A stretch of 33,514 nucleotides of DNA from Deinococcus sp. (GCF_018260555.1 NZ_JAGLBB010000036.1:1-33514), one strand, 5' to 3'; positions 8,572 through 16,578 are shown, counted from the first letter of the stretch. Numbers and translations are program-made. The notes: generated by a model from the sequence alone, not told the origin.

Positions 8572-9926
8572 TTGCTACCGGCCGACCACTGGAAGCCAAA
8601 GCCGTAGTGTTCGTCGCAGTCCTTGTGGCCGGTGAAGTAGCGTTCTTCCTTGGTGATCTGGATTTCGCCTCCGTGATTCTCGATCTGTGCGATGGCGCAG
8701 AACGTGCGGCGCATGTCGGGGTTGCTGAGGTTCGCGCTGATCTCGTTCCCACGGGGGTCTTTCAGGGTCAGCTTGCCGCCCACGCGGGTGAAGTCGCTGG
8801 TGCCCTCGTAGATGAACGCGAAGATCAGGACGGTGTGAATCAGGTCCGGGCGGTAGATGGTGAGGTTCTCGCCGTCGCTGGCCGCGCCGGTGCGGTCATC
8901 CTTGTCCAGCAGGATGAACGGCTCGAAGCGATCAGACCCGAAGTGGTTCCCGAGCGCCTGAATCACGCCGCGTTCACCGTCATTCAGGACGTACATGCAG
9001 CCCAGATCCAGGTCGGTGCGGCCCCGCAGGAAGCCGCCGCCCTTGTTCCAGTTGAGGTTCACGTGGATGGGATCGCTGCCGCCGCCCTTGCTCAGCGAGA
9101 TCCGCGCTGTCTGACCGGGCTTCTCCAGCGTGATCTTCTGAAGACTGACCGGCGCGGCAGGCGGGCCAGCAGTTGGTGGGGCAGCGGTTGGTGGGGCAGC
9201 GGTTGGTGGGGGAGGGGTCGGTGCAGCAGGTGGCGGCGCGGCAGGTGGCGGGGCGGCAGGTGGCGGCGCAGGCGTGGGTTCCGGACGGGCCCGGTCGCGC
9301 CTGAAGTTCAGGCCGCCGGACGCGGGCGGCACTGGTCCTGGTGCGGGCGGGGGGGCCGCCGGGGCGGGTGTGGGGGCCGGTGCTGCCGGACGGGCGGCGG
9401 GGGTGCTGGCCACCTCGCCGCCGAAGTGCCGCACCAGGGCGTCCAGGCCGCCGTTGAATCCCTGACCGACCGCGCCCAGTCGCCACACGCCCTTGTGGTA
9501 CACGTCGAGCAGCATCACGGCCCGCTGGGCCTGAAAGTCACGCCCGGTCACGCGGTACGACGCGACGGGGGCGCCGCCCAGGTGAACGGTCACCTCGGCG
9601 TGATCGATCTGCCCGAACGACGCCGCGCCGTCTACCGTGGTCGCCAGGCTCAGGCGGCGCACGTGGCTGGGCAGGGCGCTCAGGTCGATGGTGAAGGTCT
9701 TCTCGCCGCGCGCGCCGCCCTGCATGCTCAGCGCGCCCTCGGGCGAGCGCGGCTGGTTGTAGAAGATCATGAAGCGGTCGTCACCCAGGCGGCCCTGGTC
9801 GTCCAGGCCGAACAGGATCAGGTCGTACTCCGGGGCGGGGCCGGTCACGCGGGCGGTGACGCTCAGGATGGACCCGGCGCCCAGGTCAGCGAGTTGGGCT
9901 TTCTGGCCCGTCTGCAAGGTCAACAT
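8568..9926 (-). CDS. terA: TerA-like protein: TerD domain plus TerA-type C-terminal domain
   Basis: The start is ATG at 9926 with GGAG eight bases upstream, giving 452 residues; a longer upstream frame looks non-coding. Residues 1-171 are a TerD-like domain (RFMIFYNQPRSPEGAL, GQGFNGGLDALVRHFGG). Residues 172-258 are a low-complexity Pro/Ala linker built from repeats. Residues 259-452 match the TerA C-terminal type: ARISLSKGG, VNLNWN, LDLGCMYVL, VIQALGN, DKDDRTGAASDGENL (341-355), FAFIYEG and the end QWSAGSK. The first domain has lost the acidic calcium loop (MQGGARGEKTFTI) while the second keeps DDRTGAASDGEN. Role: soluble partner in the ter complex, inferred from the family. Transcription likely enters from terD, 307 bases upstream, or from a promoter in that gap. 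Confidence 0.88.
   Translation of the reverse strand: MLTLQTGQKAQLADLGAGSILSVTARVTGPAPEYDLILFGLDDQGRLGDDRFMIFYNQPRSPEGALSMQGGARGEKTFTIDLSALPSHVRRLSLATTVDGAASFGQIDHAEVTVHLGGAPVASYRVTGRDFQAQRAVMLLDVYHKGVWRLGAVGQGFNGGLDALVRHFGGEVASTPAARPAAPAPTPAPAAPPPAPGPVPPASGGLNFRRDRARPEPTPAPPPAAPPPAAPPPAAPTPPPPTAAPPTAAPPTAGPPAAPVSLQKITLEKPGQTARISLSKGGGSDPIHVNLNWNKGGGFLRGRTDLDLGCMYVLNDGERGVIQALGNHFGSDRFEPFILLDKDDRTGAASDGENLTIYRPDLIHTVLIFAFIYEGTSDFTRVGGKLTLKDPRGNEISANLSNPDMRRTFCAIAQIENHGGEIQITKEERYFTGHKDCDEHYGFGFQWSAGSK
9167..9271. repeat. 15-bp tandem repeats encoding the Pro/Ala linker
   Basis: Two blocks are present: CAGCGGTTGGTGGGG-type units at 9167-9211 (three copies, the first with one change) and CAGGTGGCGGCGCGG-type units at 9227-9271 (three copies, two with changes). 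On the coding strand they give PPTAA and PPPAA repeats. The length is a multiple of three, so copy-number change alters linker length without a frameshift. Confidence 0.85.
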
Positions 9927-10233
9927 CGGCGGGTCTCCAGGGGTAAGGGAAGGAGGGCTGGCCAGCGGGTGCGGCCTTCCCTCCGGGTATAGGGTGTGGA
10001 TGGTGGTGCGGGCAGACGCCTGAACGGGCGGGGCGCGTTGCACGGTTGAACGTCTGTACCCACCTGCCCACCGGGTGGCTCACTGCACGCCTGAAATCCG
10101 GTTCGCTTGCACCCGCGCTGCGCGGCCCTGCTCGGAGGTGCGGGGCCGCGCGACCTTCACAGGTGGGGCACTTCAGCCGGAGCCTGTGCCGGGGCGCCAA
10201 CGCAAGACCAGACCGGCGTTCAGGTGGGGAGCT
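9927..10233. other. Intergenic region with GC-rich hairpin inside the ter cluster
   Basis: No gene is supported here. A hairpin with a perfect 9-base stem (GCGCGGCCC at 10120-10128, GGGCCGCGC at 10143-10151) lies about 80 bases past the terD stop on the minus strand. It has no T-run, so it may be a weak terminator or an RNA-processing signal. The adjoining GTTCGCTTGCACCCGCG faintly recalls the TGA-anchored repeat. Confidence 0.4.
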
Positions 10234-10809
10234 TCAGACGTTCACGCCGAAGTTGCGGGCCAGTGGCGCCAGGCCCCCGGCGTACCCCTGACCGACCGCG
10301 CGGAACTTCCAGTCGGCGCCGTTGCGGTAGACCTCGCCGAAGATCATGGCGGTGTCGGTGCTGGCGTCCTCGGACAGGTCGTAGCGGGCGATCTCGGCGC
10401 CACCGGCCTTGTTCAGGATGCGGATGTACGCCTTGCTGACCTGACCGAAGTTCTGACCACGCGTCTCGGCCTCGTGGATGGTGACGCACACGGCGATGCG
10501 GTCCACGTCGGCGGGCACGCCGGTCAGGGTCACGTCGACCGTTTCGTCGTCGCCGTCGCCCTGCCCGGTGGTGTTGTCGCCGGCGTGCGTGACGCTTCCG
10601 TCGCTGCTGGTCTTGTTGTTGTAGAAGATGAAGTCGCTGTCGCTGCGGACCTTGCCGCCGGCGTTCAGCAGGAACACGCTGCCGTCCAGGTCAAACGCCT
10701 GCCCGTCGGTGGCGCGGGGGTCCCAGCCCAGGCCGATGGTGATGGCGCCCAGGCCCGGAGCTTCTTTGGAAAGGGAAACGTTGCCGCCCTTGGAAAGGGA
10801 TACTGCCAT
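10234..10809 (-). CDS. terD: TerD-family calcium-binding stress protein, first gene of the cluster
   Basis: The 191-residue protein begins MAVSLSKGGNVSLSKEAP. It has IGLGWDPRATDGQAFDLDGS, DFIFYNNKTSSDGSV, the calcium loop GDNTTGQGDGDDE (78-90), RGQNFGQVSKAYIRI, YDLSEDASTDTAMIFGE and FRAVGQGYAGGLA, a full-length single TerD domain. The FYNNKTS wording is closer to TerE than to TerD in enterobacteria, so terE is an equally fair name. The ATG at 10809 has a strong CAGGAGGACAGC ribosome site. As the first gene of the minus-strand ter set, its upstream region (10810-11167) probably carries the main promoter. It is a paralogue of the protein at 5953. Confidence 0.93.
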   Translation of the reverse strand: MAVSLSKGGNVSLSKEAPGLGAITIGLGWDPRATDGQAFDLDGSVFLLNAGGKVRSDSDFIFYNNKTSSDGSVTHAGDNTTGQGDGDDETVDVTLTGVPADVDRIAVCVTIHEAETRGQNFGQVSKAYIRILNKAGGAEIARYDLSEDASTDTAMIFGEVYRNGADWKFRAVGQGYAGGLAPLARNFGVNV

Positions 10810-11167
10810 GCTGTCCTCCTGAATACGGCCCGCGTGACTGCGGGCGGATGGAATGGGAAACGGAGCCGGATGCTAACTAAAAACCAGGGAACTGACGTGC
10901 ACACCACATCGCTGCCGGTGGGGCGCTTCTGGAGTGTACAGGCCGCGCCGGCGGAACTGCTGCCGGCCTCGGGCGCTTCCGGTCCGGCGGACGGTGGGGT
11001 GTGGCACAACTCAGATGCGGGTTGCAACCGATCAGCGCCCATACCGCAGTTCCCGTCTCTGCTTACGCGAATCTGACGGCGCGGGTTCCCGCACAGCGCC
11101 GCCCGTTCTCCACCTTTAAGGCCTTATGAAGGGCTGCTGGGGGGAAGGCTGGGAGGCGTGCGGCAGG
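10810..11167. other. Upstream region of the ter cluster
   Basis: This gap holds the promoter region of the first terD gene and the 3' side of the small gene at 11168, both on the minus strand. The most AT-rich patch, on the minus strand GGTTTTTAGTTAGCATCC at about 10887-10870, contains a TAGCAT -10-like box without a good -35. TAAGGCCTTA at about 11116-11125 is a 10-bp palindrome. No gene is supported. Confidence 0.35.
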
Positions 11168-11374
11168 TCAGACTTTCTTGAGGTACATGGTCTTCAGTAC
11201 CAACGTGCCGCGTCCTTCGCGGACCTCGACGGCGTCTTCGGCGTCTTCCGACAGGCGAATGCCTTTAAAGACCTTGCCGCGCTTGAGGTCCGTGCCGCCC
11301 TTGACTTTCAGGTCCCGGATGACCATCACGTTGTCGCCGTCCTGCAGGGCGTTGCCGTTACTATCTCTCGTCAT
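11168..11374 (-). CDS. Small protein like the C-terminal domain of PhnA/YjdM
   Basis: This 68-residue protein runs MTRDSNGNALQDGDNVMVI (1-19), then RDLKVKGG, KRGKVFKGIRLSED and ends LVLKTMYLKKV. The pattern matches the C-terminal beta domain of PhnA/YjdM proteins (D-NGN-L-DGD-V-VI-DLKVKG ... LK--F-KK). The N-terminal zinc-ribbon half of those proteins is absent, so this is the domain on its own. The frame is open further upstream, but that part overlaps the repeat at 11388-11530 and looks non-coding. No clear Shine-Dalgarno precedes the ATG, so it may be leaderless. Despite the historical phn name, members are not known to act directly in phosphonate cleavage; function is unknown. It sits 153 bases after phoU. 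Confidence 0.8.
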   Translation of the reverse strand: MTRDSNGNALQDGDNVMVIRDLKVKGGTDLKRGKVFKGIRLSEDAEDAVEVREGRGTLVLKTMYLKKV

Positions 11375-11387
11375 ACCGGGCAGTGTG

Positions 11388-11530
11388 CCATACCCCTGGC
11401 AGCCGGAGACCGGCTGGGCGGACAGGCAACGGACGGATTTCGTTCCATACTGCGAAATCCGTCTGTTGTTCCTTCTTGCGTCCGCTCGGATTGATCCAGA
11501 ACTGCACCGAACCAATCGCAGTCCCTATCA
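11388..11530 (+). repeat. TGA-anchored repeat at the phoU stop codon (subfamily B)
   Basis: Read on the minus strand the copy opens TGA-TAGGGACTGCGATTGG, where TGA is the phoU stop. It continues through the conserved core GGATCAATCCGAGCGGACGC and GGATTTCGCAGTATGGA, and closes near GGGGTATGG. It fills nearly all of the gap before the PhnA-like gene, so it would supply that gene's upstream sequence. The strand given is that carrying CGCTCGGATTGA. Confidence 0.75.
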
Positions 11531-12115
11531 GGCGTACAGGTCTTCCAGACGAACCGCGACGTTCTTCAGGTGGTCGCCCAGGCGTTCGGCGCTGCGCCAC
11601 CATGCGGCGGCGCTCAGGGCGCCGGGACCGCCGGGCTGGCCGATCAGGTTGGTCATGGCCGCCTCGAACCGGGCGTCCACGCGGGCGTCCAGTTCACGGA
11701 CCTGCGCGGCCAGTCCCGCGTCGCCTGGCAGGGTCGCGGCGCGCAGTGTGGCGGCCATCAGGGTCAGGTCGCCGAGCACCAGGGTGCCCTCGGGGCCGGC
11801 GGCGCCGGGCGTGCGCGCCAGGTGCCGGGCGTAATCCCCGGCGCGTTCCAGGTCCGGGGTGCTCTGGAGAATCAGGACGGTCAGGCGCAGGTCGCGGGCC
11901 ACCGGGGATTGCAGGGCCAGCAGGCGCAGCACGCCCTGCACGGCCGCCTGTTCGGCCGCGTCGATCTGTAGGTCCAGGGCCTGCACATCGGCCTGCACCT
12001 GCGCCGGGTCGCGGTTCGGGTCACCCAGCAGGCGTAGTTGCGACACGAGGTGGTCTTGCATGGTCAGAAACTGACCGCGAACGGCTCCCAGCTGCTCGTC
12101 CAGTCGGGCGGTCAT
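11528..12115 (-). CDS. phoU: Phosphate transport regulator PhoU
   Basis: The 195-residue, all-helical protein begins MTARLDEQLGAVRGQFLTMQ. It shows the two-repeat PhoU layout: AVQGVLRLLALQSPVARDLR followed by DLERAGDYARHLAR in the first three-helix bundle, and SAERLGDHLKNVAVRLEDL in the second. These carry the E/D-R-x-x-D-x-x metal-binding signatures of PhoU (DLERAGD, SAERLGD). PhoU links the PstSCAB transporter to the phosphate-sensing kinase and damps Pst uptake when phosphate is plentiful. Its ATG lies four bases after the pstB stop, so the pair is coupled. Length is slightly under the usual 210-240. The stop codon coincides with a TGA-anchored repeat. Confidence 0.93.
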   Translation of the reverse strand: MTARLDEQLGAVRGQFLTMQDHLVSQLRLLGDPNRDPAQVQADVQALDLQIDAAEQAAVQGVLRLLALQSPVARDLRLTVLILQSTPDLERAGDYARHLARTPGAAGPEGTLVLGDLTLMAATLRAATLPGDAGLAAQVRELDARVDARFEAAMTNLIGQPGGPGALSAAAWWRSAERLGDHLKNVAVRLEDLYA

Positions 12116-12119
12116 GGCC

Positions 12120-12878
12120 TCAGCCGAAGCGCCCGGTGACGTACGCCTCGGTGCGTTCGTCGCGGGGGCTGGTGAACACCTGATCGGTCACGCCGTGCTC
12201 GACCAGGTCGCCGTTCAGGAAGAAGCTGGTGGTGTCGCTCACACGCGCCGCCTGGTGCATGTTGTGCGTGACGATCACGATGGTCGTGACTTTCTTCAGC
12301 TCGCTCATCAGCTCCTCGATCTTGGAGGTGCTGGCCGGGTCGAGGGCGCTGGTGGGTTCGTCCATCAGCAGGATCTCGGGGTCCACGGCCAGTGCGCGCG
12401 CGATACACAGGCGCTGCTGCTGCCCGCCGGACAGGCCGGTCGCGGGGGTCTTCAGGCGGTCCTTGACTTCTTCCCACAGGGCCGCGCCGCGCAGGGAGCG
12501 CTCGGCGATTTCCATCAGGCGTTTCTGGTCGCGCATTCCGGCGAGTTTCAGGCCGGAGACGACATTATCGAACACGCTCATGGTCGGGAAGGGGTTGGGT
12601 TTCTGAAAGACCATGCCCACGCGGCGGCGCATGTTCACGGGGTCCACGCCGCTGCCGTACACGTCCTGCCCATCCAGGAGGATGGTGCCCTCGACGCGCG
12701 CGCCGGGCGTGAGGTCGTGCATGCGGTTGATCGCGCGCAGGAAGGTGGTCTTACCGCAGCCGCTCGGGCCGATCAGGGCGTTGACCGTACCGCGCTGCAC
12801 GTCAAGGTGCACGTCCTTGACGGCCTGTTTTTCACCGTAGTAGATATCGACGTTCTTGGCACTGAGGATGGGGGTCAT
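12120..12878 (-). CDS. pstB: Phosphate ABC transporter ATPase PstB
   Basis: The 252-residue ATPase has Walker A GPSGCGKTT (37-45), the PstB-typical GMVFQKPNPFPTMSVFDNV (88-106), signature LSGGQQQR (149-156), Walker B ILLMDEPTSALDP (169-181) and switch His in IVTHN (202-206). It also has the diagnostic end-region FFLNGDLVEHG. It powers high-affinity phosphate import through PstC/PstA at the inner membrane. The ATG at 12878 follows GGAGCCCCTGCAC, with the GGAG somewhat far. A 218-base gap separates it from pstA, unusually long for a pst operon and containing a hairpin. phoU starts four bases after its stop. Confidence 0.96.
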   Translation of the reverse strand: MTPILSAKNVDIYYGEKQAVKDVHLDVQRGTVNALIGPSGCGKTTFLRAINRMHDLTPGARVEGTILLDGQDVYGSGVDPVNMRRRVGMVFQKPNPFPTMSVFDNVVSGLKLAGMRDQKRLMEIAERSLRGAALWEEVKDRLKTPATGLSGGQQQRLCIARALAVDPEILLMDEPTSALDPASTSKIEELMSELKKVTTIVIVTHNMHQAARVSDTTSFFLNGDLVEHGVTDQVFTSPRDERTEAYVTGRFG

Positions 12879-13096
12879 GTGCAGGGGCTCCTTGAGAGGG
12901 ACTTCGAGTGAATGTGTGTGCGTGAACCTTGCCGGGTACCGTCAGGCGCTTTGCCGTCTGTGCCGCGAGTCACCCGGGGGCGCACCGGGTTGCGTACTTC
13001 ACGCCCGGAACCCGTGTTGCACCTACCCGCTCGGCGGCGCTGCGTTACGGGTCGGCTCTGATGAAAGGGGTACGAGCCACCCTCCCATCAGAGTTT
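12879..13096. other. pstA-pstB intergenic region with hairpin
   Basis: An 8-base perfect stem (CTCTGATG at 13056-13063, CATCAGAG at 13086-13093) closes a 22-base loop that can pair further (AGGGG with CCCT). On the minus strand it starts three bases after the pstA stop and is not followed by T residues, suggesting mRNA 3'-end protection or processing rather than full termination. The segment CACGCCCGGAACCCGTG at about 13001-13017 recalls the TGA-anchored repeat. Confidence 0.5.
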
Positions 13097-13960
13097 CTAT
13101 TTGCGGCGGCTGGCGCGGCGGGCGAGCAGGCTGGTCAGGAAGATCAGGGTGATCAGCAGCAGCGCCCCGGCCTTCGCGAGACGCTGGTTCTCGGGGTAGG
13201 CGCTGGTGGCGCCGCGGAAAATTTCGAGCGGCAGGGCGCTCATGGGTCGGCTGGCATCCATGTTGATGGCGCTGTTCCCGAAGGCCGTGAACAGCAGGGG
13301 CGCGGCCTCTCCGGCCACGCGGGCCAGGGCCAGCATCACGCCGGTCACGATGCCCCCGGCGGCGGCCGGCAGGACGATCCGCAGCGTGACCAGCCACTTG
13401 GGCAGCCCCAGGGCCAGCCCGGCCTCGCGGACGGTCAGCGGCACGAGCTTCAGGACTTCCTCGGTCGTGCGGACCACGATGGGCATCATCAGGAAGCCCA
13501 GTGCCAGCGCCCCGGCGAAGCCCGAGAAACCGAACTGCAGCACGATCATGCTGTACACGACCAGACCCATCACGATAGCGGGAATGCCGGCCAGCACGTC
13601 GCTGATCATGCGGATGGTGGGCATCAGCGGGTGGCGGGGGTACTCGGAGAGGAAGATCCCGCCGGACACGCCGACAAGCACGCCGATCACGCTGGCCATG
13701 GCGAGCATCTGGACACTCCCCACGATGGCGTTGGCGAGGCCGCCGCCCGTCTCGCCTTCCGGCGCGGGCACCTTCGTGAAGAAGTCAGCGTTGATGGCGC
13801 CCAGACCCTCGCGGATCAGGTACACGAAGATCAGGATCAGGGGCGCGACGACGAGCAGGGTCGCCAGCAGGATCAGTCCGCCCATCAGCATGTTCTGCAT
13901 GCGGCGCGCGGGGCTCAGGGTGCGCCCGGCGGGCGCGGCGGTGTGGACGGACGTGGTCAC
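13097..13960 (-). CDS. pstA: Phosphate ABC transporter permease PstA
   Basis: The start is GTG at 13960, in a GTGA four-base overlap with the pstC stop, giving 287 residues (MTTSVHTAAPAGRTL...). Six hydrophobic segments are visible, and the inner-membrane EAA-type coupling loop is LVPLTVREAGLALGLPKWLVTLRIVLP, of which the core is REAGLALGLPKW. GLANAIVGSVQML and LARVAGEAAPLLFTAFGN are typical PstA blocks. With PstC it forms the phosphate channel. The frame is open well upstream within pstC, but the overlap start gives the normal PstA N-terminus. Confidence 0.93.
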   Translation of the reverse strand: MTTSVHTAAPAGRTLSPARRMQNMLMGGLILLATLLVVAPLILIFVYLIREGLGAINADFFTKVPAPEGETGGGLANAIVGSVQMLAMASVIGVLVGVSGGIFLSEYPRHPLMPTIRMISDVLAGIPAIVMGLVVYSMIVLQFGFSGFAGALALGFLMMPIVVRTTEEVLKLVPLTVREAGLALGLPKWLVTLRIVLPAAAGGIVTGVMLALARVAGEAAPLLFTAFGNSAINMDASRPMSALPLEIFRGATSAYPENQRLAKAGALLLITLIFLTSLLARRASRRK

Positions 13961-14970
13961 TGGATCCCCTTGGGGGTCAGGCGGCCGATGATCAGGCGCG
14001 CAACGTAATTGACGATGACACTCAGGAAGAACAGCGTGAGGCCCAGCGTCACGACCGACGACCGGTGCAGGCTTTCCTGCGCGTCCCCGAACTGGTTGGC
14101 AATCACGGAGGCCATGGTGCTGGCCCCGCCGAACAGGCTCTTGATGATGTCCTGGCTGTCCCCGATGACCATCGCGACGGCCAGCGTCTCGCCCAGCGCG
14201 CGGCCGAGCGCGAGGATCACGCCGCCCATGATGCCGGCGCGGGCGTAGGGCAGGATGGCGCGCGAGATGACTTCCCACTTGGTGGCGCCCAGCGCGTACA
14301 TGGCTTCGCGCTGCTCCTGCGGCACGAGGCGGATCACGTCACGTGCGACCGACGCGGTGTACGGCAGGATCATGACGGTCAGAATGATGATTGCCAGCGC
14401 CAGCCCGCGCCCGTCAAAGGAACTGGGCACGAAGAAGCACTGGAGGGTTGTGGAACCGCTGTCCCACAGGTTCTTGCACGACGTGTACAGCTCGAGCTTG
14501 TCCGGCGACTGGAAGTAGCCCTGCTCCCAGCGGCTCAGGACAGGCGCGATCACAAAGAGGGCCCACAGGCCGTACACGACGCTGGGCACGGCGGCCAGCA
14601 GTTCAATCAGGTAGCCGACGGGGTTCGCCAGCCAGCGGGGCGCGTACTCGGCGACGAACAGGGCGCTGGCAATGGCGAGCGGCACGCTGATCGCAAGGGC
14701 CACGAGGCTGGTCAGCAGGGTGCCGGTGATCATGGCGAGCGCCCCGAACACCCCCTCGACCGGGTTCCAGGTGCGCTGCGTGAAGAATTCCAGTCCGAAG
14801 CGTTGCAGGGCGGGCCAGGATTCGGTGCCCAGCAGGTAGATGCTGAGCAGGAATACGAGCACGATGATCGAGGCAAGGGCCAGGATAATGATCTCGAACC
14901 ACCGGTCACTGCGGCTGGACAGTGAGCTCGGTGTGGGTGGGCGGGTAACTGATTGTGTGGGTTCGCTCAT
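13957..14970 (-). CDS. pstC: Phosphate ABC transporter permease PstC
   Basis: The ATG at 14970 (MSEPTQSVTRPPTPS) gives 337 residues. GGAGG lies 12 bases upstream, rather far; an in-frame ATG at 15003 is an alternative with no ribosome site. The first membrane segment is IIILALASIIVLVFLLSIYL. Later come GTLLTSLVALAISVPLAIASALF, ELLAAVPSVVYGLWALF, the EAA coupling loop REAMYALGATKWEVISRAILP and RALGETLAVAMVIGDS. Between membrane segments lies a long periplasmic loop, QGYFQSPDKLELYTSCKNLW onward, with two cysteines (TSCK, LQCF) that could form a disulfide. No pstS precedes it in this window; the next gene upstream is the DUF808 protein. Confidence 0.93.
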   Translation of the reverse strand: MSEPTQSVTRPPTPSSLSSRSDRWFEIIILALASIIVLVFLLSIYLLGTESWPALQRFGLEFFTQRTWNPVEGVFGALAMITGTLLTSLVALAISVPLAIASALFVAEYAPRWLANPVGYLIELLAAVPSVVYGLWALFVIAPVLSRWEQGYFQSPDKLELYTSCKNLWDSGSTTLQCFFVPSSFDGRGLALAIIILTVMILPYTASVARDVIRLVPQEQREAMYALGATKWEVISRAILPYARAGIMGGVILALGRALGETLAVAMVIGDSQDIIKSLFGGASTMASVIANQFGDAQESLHRSSVVTLGLTLFFLSVIVNYVARLIIGRLTPKGIQ

Positions 14971-15159
14971 GGTTTCATGATCCCTCCGGGACGATTTACC
15001 CATAGTTCACACGGGTCATGTCAGACCCAGGTCATCCGGGCCCTCCTGGGGTCGCTCTACGGGTGCGCCACCCACTCCCGACCCGACCCACTGGACTGCC
15101 GACGCCCCAGGACAGACCCGTACCAGCGTTGAGTGTAGAGGCCGGGTGTCATCCGCCCG

Positions 15160-16107
15160 TCAGTGGGCGGCGTTCGCTCCGCGGCGCGGGATCAGGTGCA
15201 GGACCAGCACGATCAGCGCGCCGGTCACCAGGCCGACCACGGCCGAGCCGAGCGTCTCGACCAGCCACTCGATCAGGCCCTCCAGGGCCGGGAGCGCGTG
15301 ACCGGCGGCCAGTGCCCAGCCGTGCAACAGGTGCGCGGGGCCATGCACACCCAGGGTGTTCAGACCGTCAATCAGGATGTGACCGCCCACCCACAGCATC
15401 GCGGCGGTGCCGACCGTGGACAGGATGGACATCACGACCGGCATGCCCTTGACCAGTCCGCGCCCGATCAGTCGGGCCGCGCCAGACCCGCTCTGCGCGA
15501 GGCGCAGGCCCACGTCGTCCATCTTCACGATCACGCCCACCACGCCGTACACCAGCGCGGTGATCACCAGGGCGACCACGATCAGGATCACGGCGCGCAT
15601 CGCCAGAGGCTCGTTCGCCACCTCGGCCAGCGAGATGGCCATGATCTCGGCCGACAGGATGAAGTCGGTGCGGATCGCGCCGGAGACCATTTTCTCCTCG
15701 TGCGCGGTACTGGTCACGTTCGCGGCCGCCTCGTCCGCGCCGTGGCCCTTGCCGCTGACCGCCTCGTAGACCTTCTCGGCGCCCTCGAAACACAGGTACG
15801 CGCCGCCCACCATCAGGAGCGGCGTCAGGGACCACGGCAGAAACTGGCTGAGCAGCAGCGCCGCCGGAAGGATGAACACCACCTTGTTCCGCAGCGAGCC
15901 GCGCGCGATCCGCCAGATGATCGGCAGTTCCCGCTCGGGTCTGAACCCCGTGACGTAGCGGGGCGTGACGGCCGTGTCGTCCACGACCACGCCCACCGCT
16001 TTCACGCTGGCCCGGCTGGCCGCCGCGCCGATGTCGTCGATGGACGCCGCCGCGAGTTTGGCGATGGCGGCCACGTCGTCCAGGAGTGCCACGAGGCCGC
16101 CACTCAC
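15160..16107 (-). CDS. DUF808/YedI-family membrane protein
   Basis: The N-terminus is best placed at GTG 16107, giving MSGGLVALLDDVAAIAKLAA, the usual start of this family, and 315 residues. No ribosome site precedes it, and an ATG at 16218 is in frame. Family blocks are YVTGFRPERELPIIWRIARGS, FLPWSLTPLLMVGGAYLCFEGAEK, SGAIRTDFILSAEIMAISLA, VYGVVGVIVKMDDVGL and IGRGLVKGMPVVMSILSTVGTAAMLWVGGHIL. About seven membrane segments are visible. The biochemical role of YedI proteins is not established. It lies 189 bases upstream of pstC on the same strand, but I see no reason to link the two. Confidence 0.88.
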   Translation of the reverse strand: MSGGLVALLDDVAAIAKLAAASIDDIGAAASRASVKAVGVVVDDTAVTPRYVTGFRPERELPIIWRIARGSLRNKVVFILPAALLLSQFLPWSLTPLLMVGGAYLCFEGAEKVYEAVSGKGHGADEAAANVTSTAHEEKMVSGAIRTDFILSAEIMAISLAEVANEPLAMRAVILIVVALVITALVYGVVGVIVKMDDVGLRLAQSGSGAARLIGRGLVKGMPVVMSILSTVGTAAMLWVGGHILIDGLNTLGVHGPAHLLHGWALAAGHALPALEGLIEWLVETLGSAVVGLVTGALIVLVLHLIPRRGANAAH

Positions 16108-16278
16108 GCGGACGTCCGGGCCGTCAGGGCAGGCAAGGGAAGGGAGGCAGAGTGGCAGGCTGACATCAGACTTCCAGAATACCAATCCGCGACGGGCTTC
16201 ACCTACGGCGGCCTTCATGACCGCGCACTGCTGTCATTCACAACGGGTCGGAGCCTGGTCCTAAGCAGCCGACTGCTG

Positions 16279-16361
16279 GCGGCTCGGGAAGCGGAGCGCA
16301 CCCTACGGGGAGCTGACAACCCGGCGCCGTTCTGGGTTGTCGGTGAAACAGACGGAAGCCG
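16279..16361 (-). repeat. Decayed TGA-anchored repeat (subfamily A)
   Basis: Read on the minus strand the segment runs GGCTTCCGTCTGTTTCACCGACAACCC, then a GCGCCGGGTTGTCAGCTCC block, matching the left half of the copies at 3291, 26965 and 28491. The internal hairpin GACAACCC (16315-16322) / GGGTTGTC (16334-16341) is kept. The ends have decayed. The rest of 16108-16438 holds nothing else I can identify. Confidence 0.55.
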
Positions 16362-16438
16362 TGTCGGGAGAAAAACCCGTCAGATCCCGGTGCCCGTGCG
16401 TCACCTGATCAATGGTCCGTTGCTCGCTCTTCAACTGC

Positions 16439-16578
16439 TGATACGGACTGCCGTTCCACTGCGCCACAGTCGGGAAGACGGCGCCTGCGGCTCCATACCG
16501 CGAAATCCATAGGTTAATCCTACCCGCGTTCGCTCGGAGTGATTCGGAACTGCTCCAGATCAATCGGAATCCGGATGA
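16439..16578 (+). repeat. TGA-anchored repeat, 140 bp (subfamily B)
   Basis: It opens TGA-TACGGACTGCCGTTCC and closes GGAATCCGGA-TGA. The inner blocks CCACTGCGCC, GCGCCTGCGGCTCCATACCG and CGTTCGCTCGGAGTGATTCGG match copies at 3429, 11388 and 28753 (the last in opposite orientation). No gene ends at its leading TGA. It lies upstream of the sugar-locus promoter. Confidence 0.8.
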
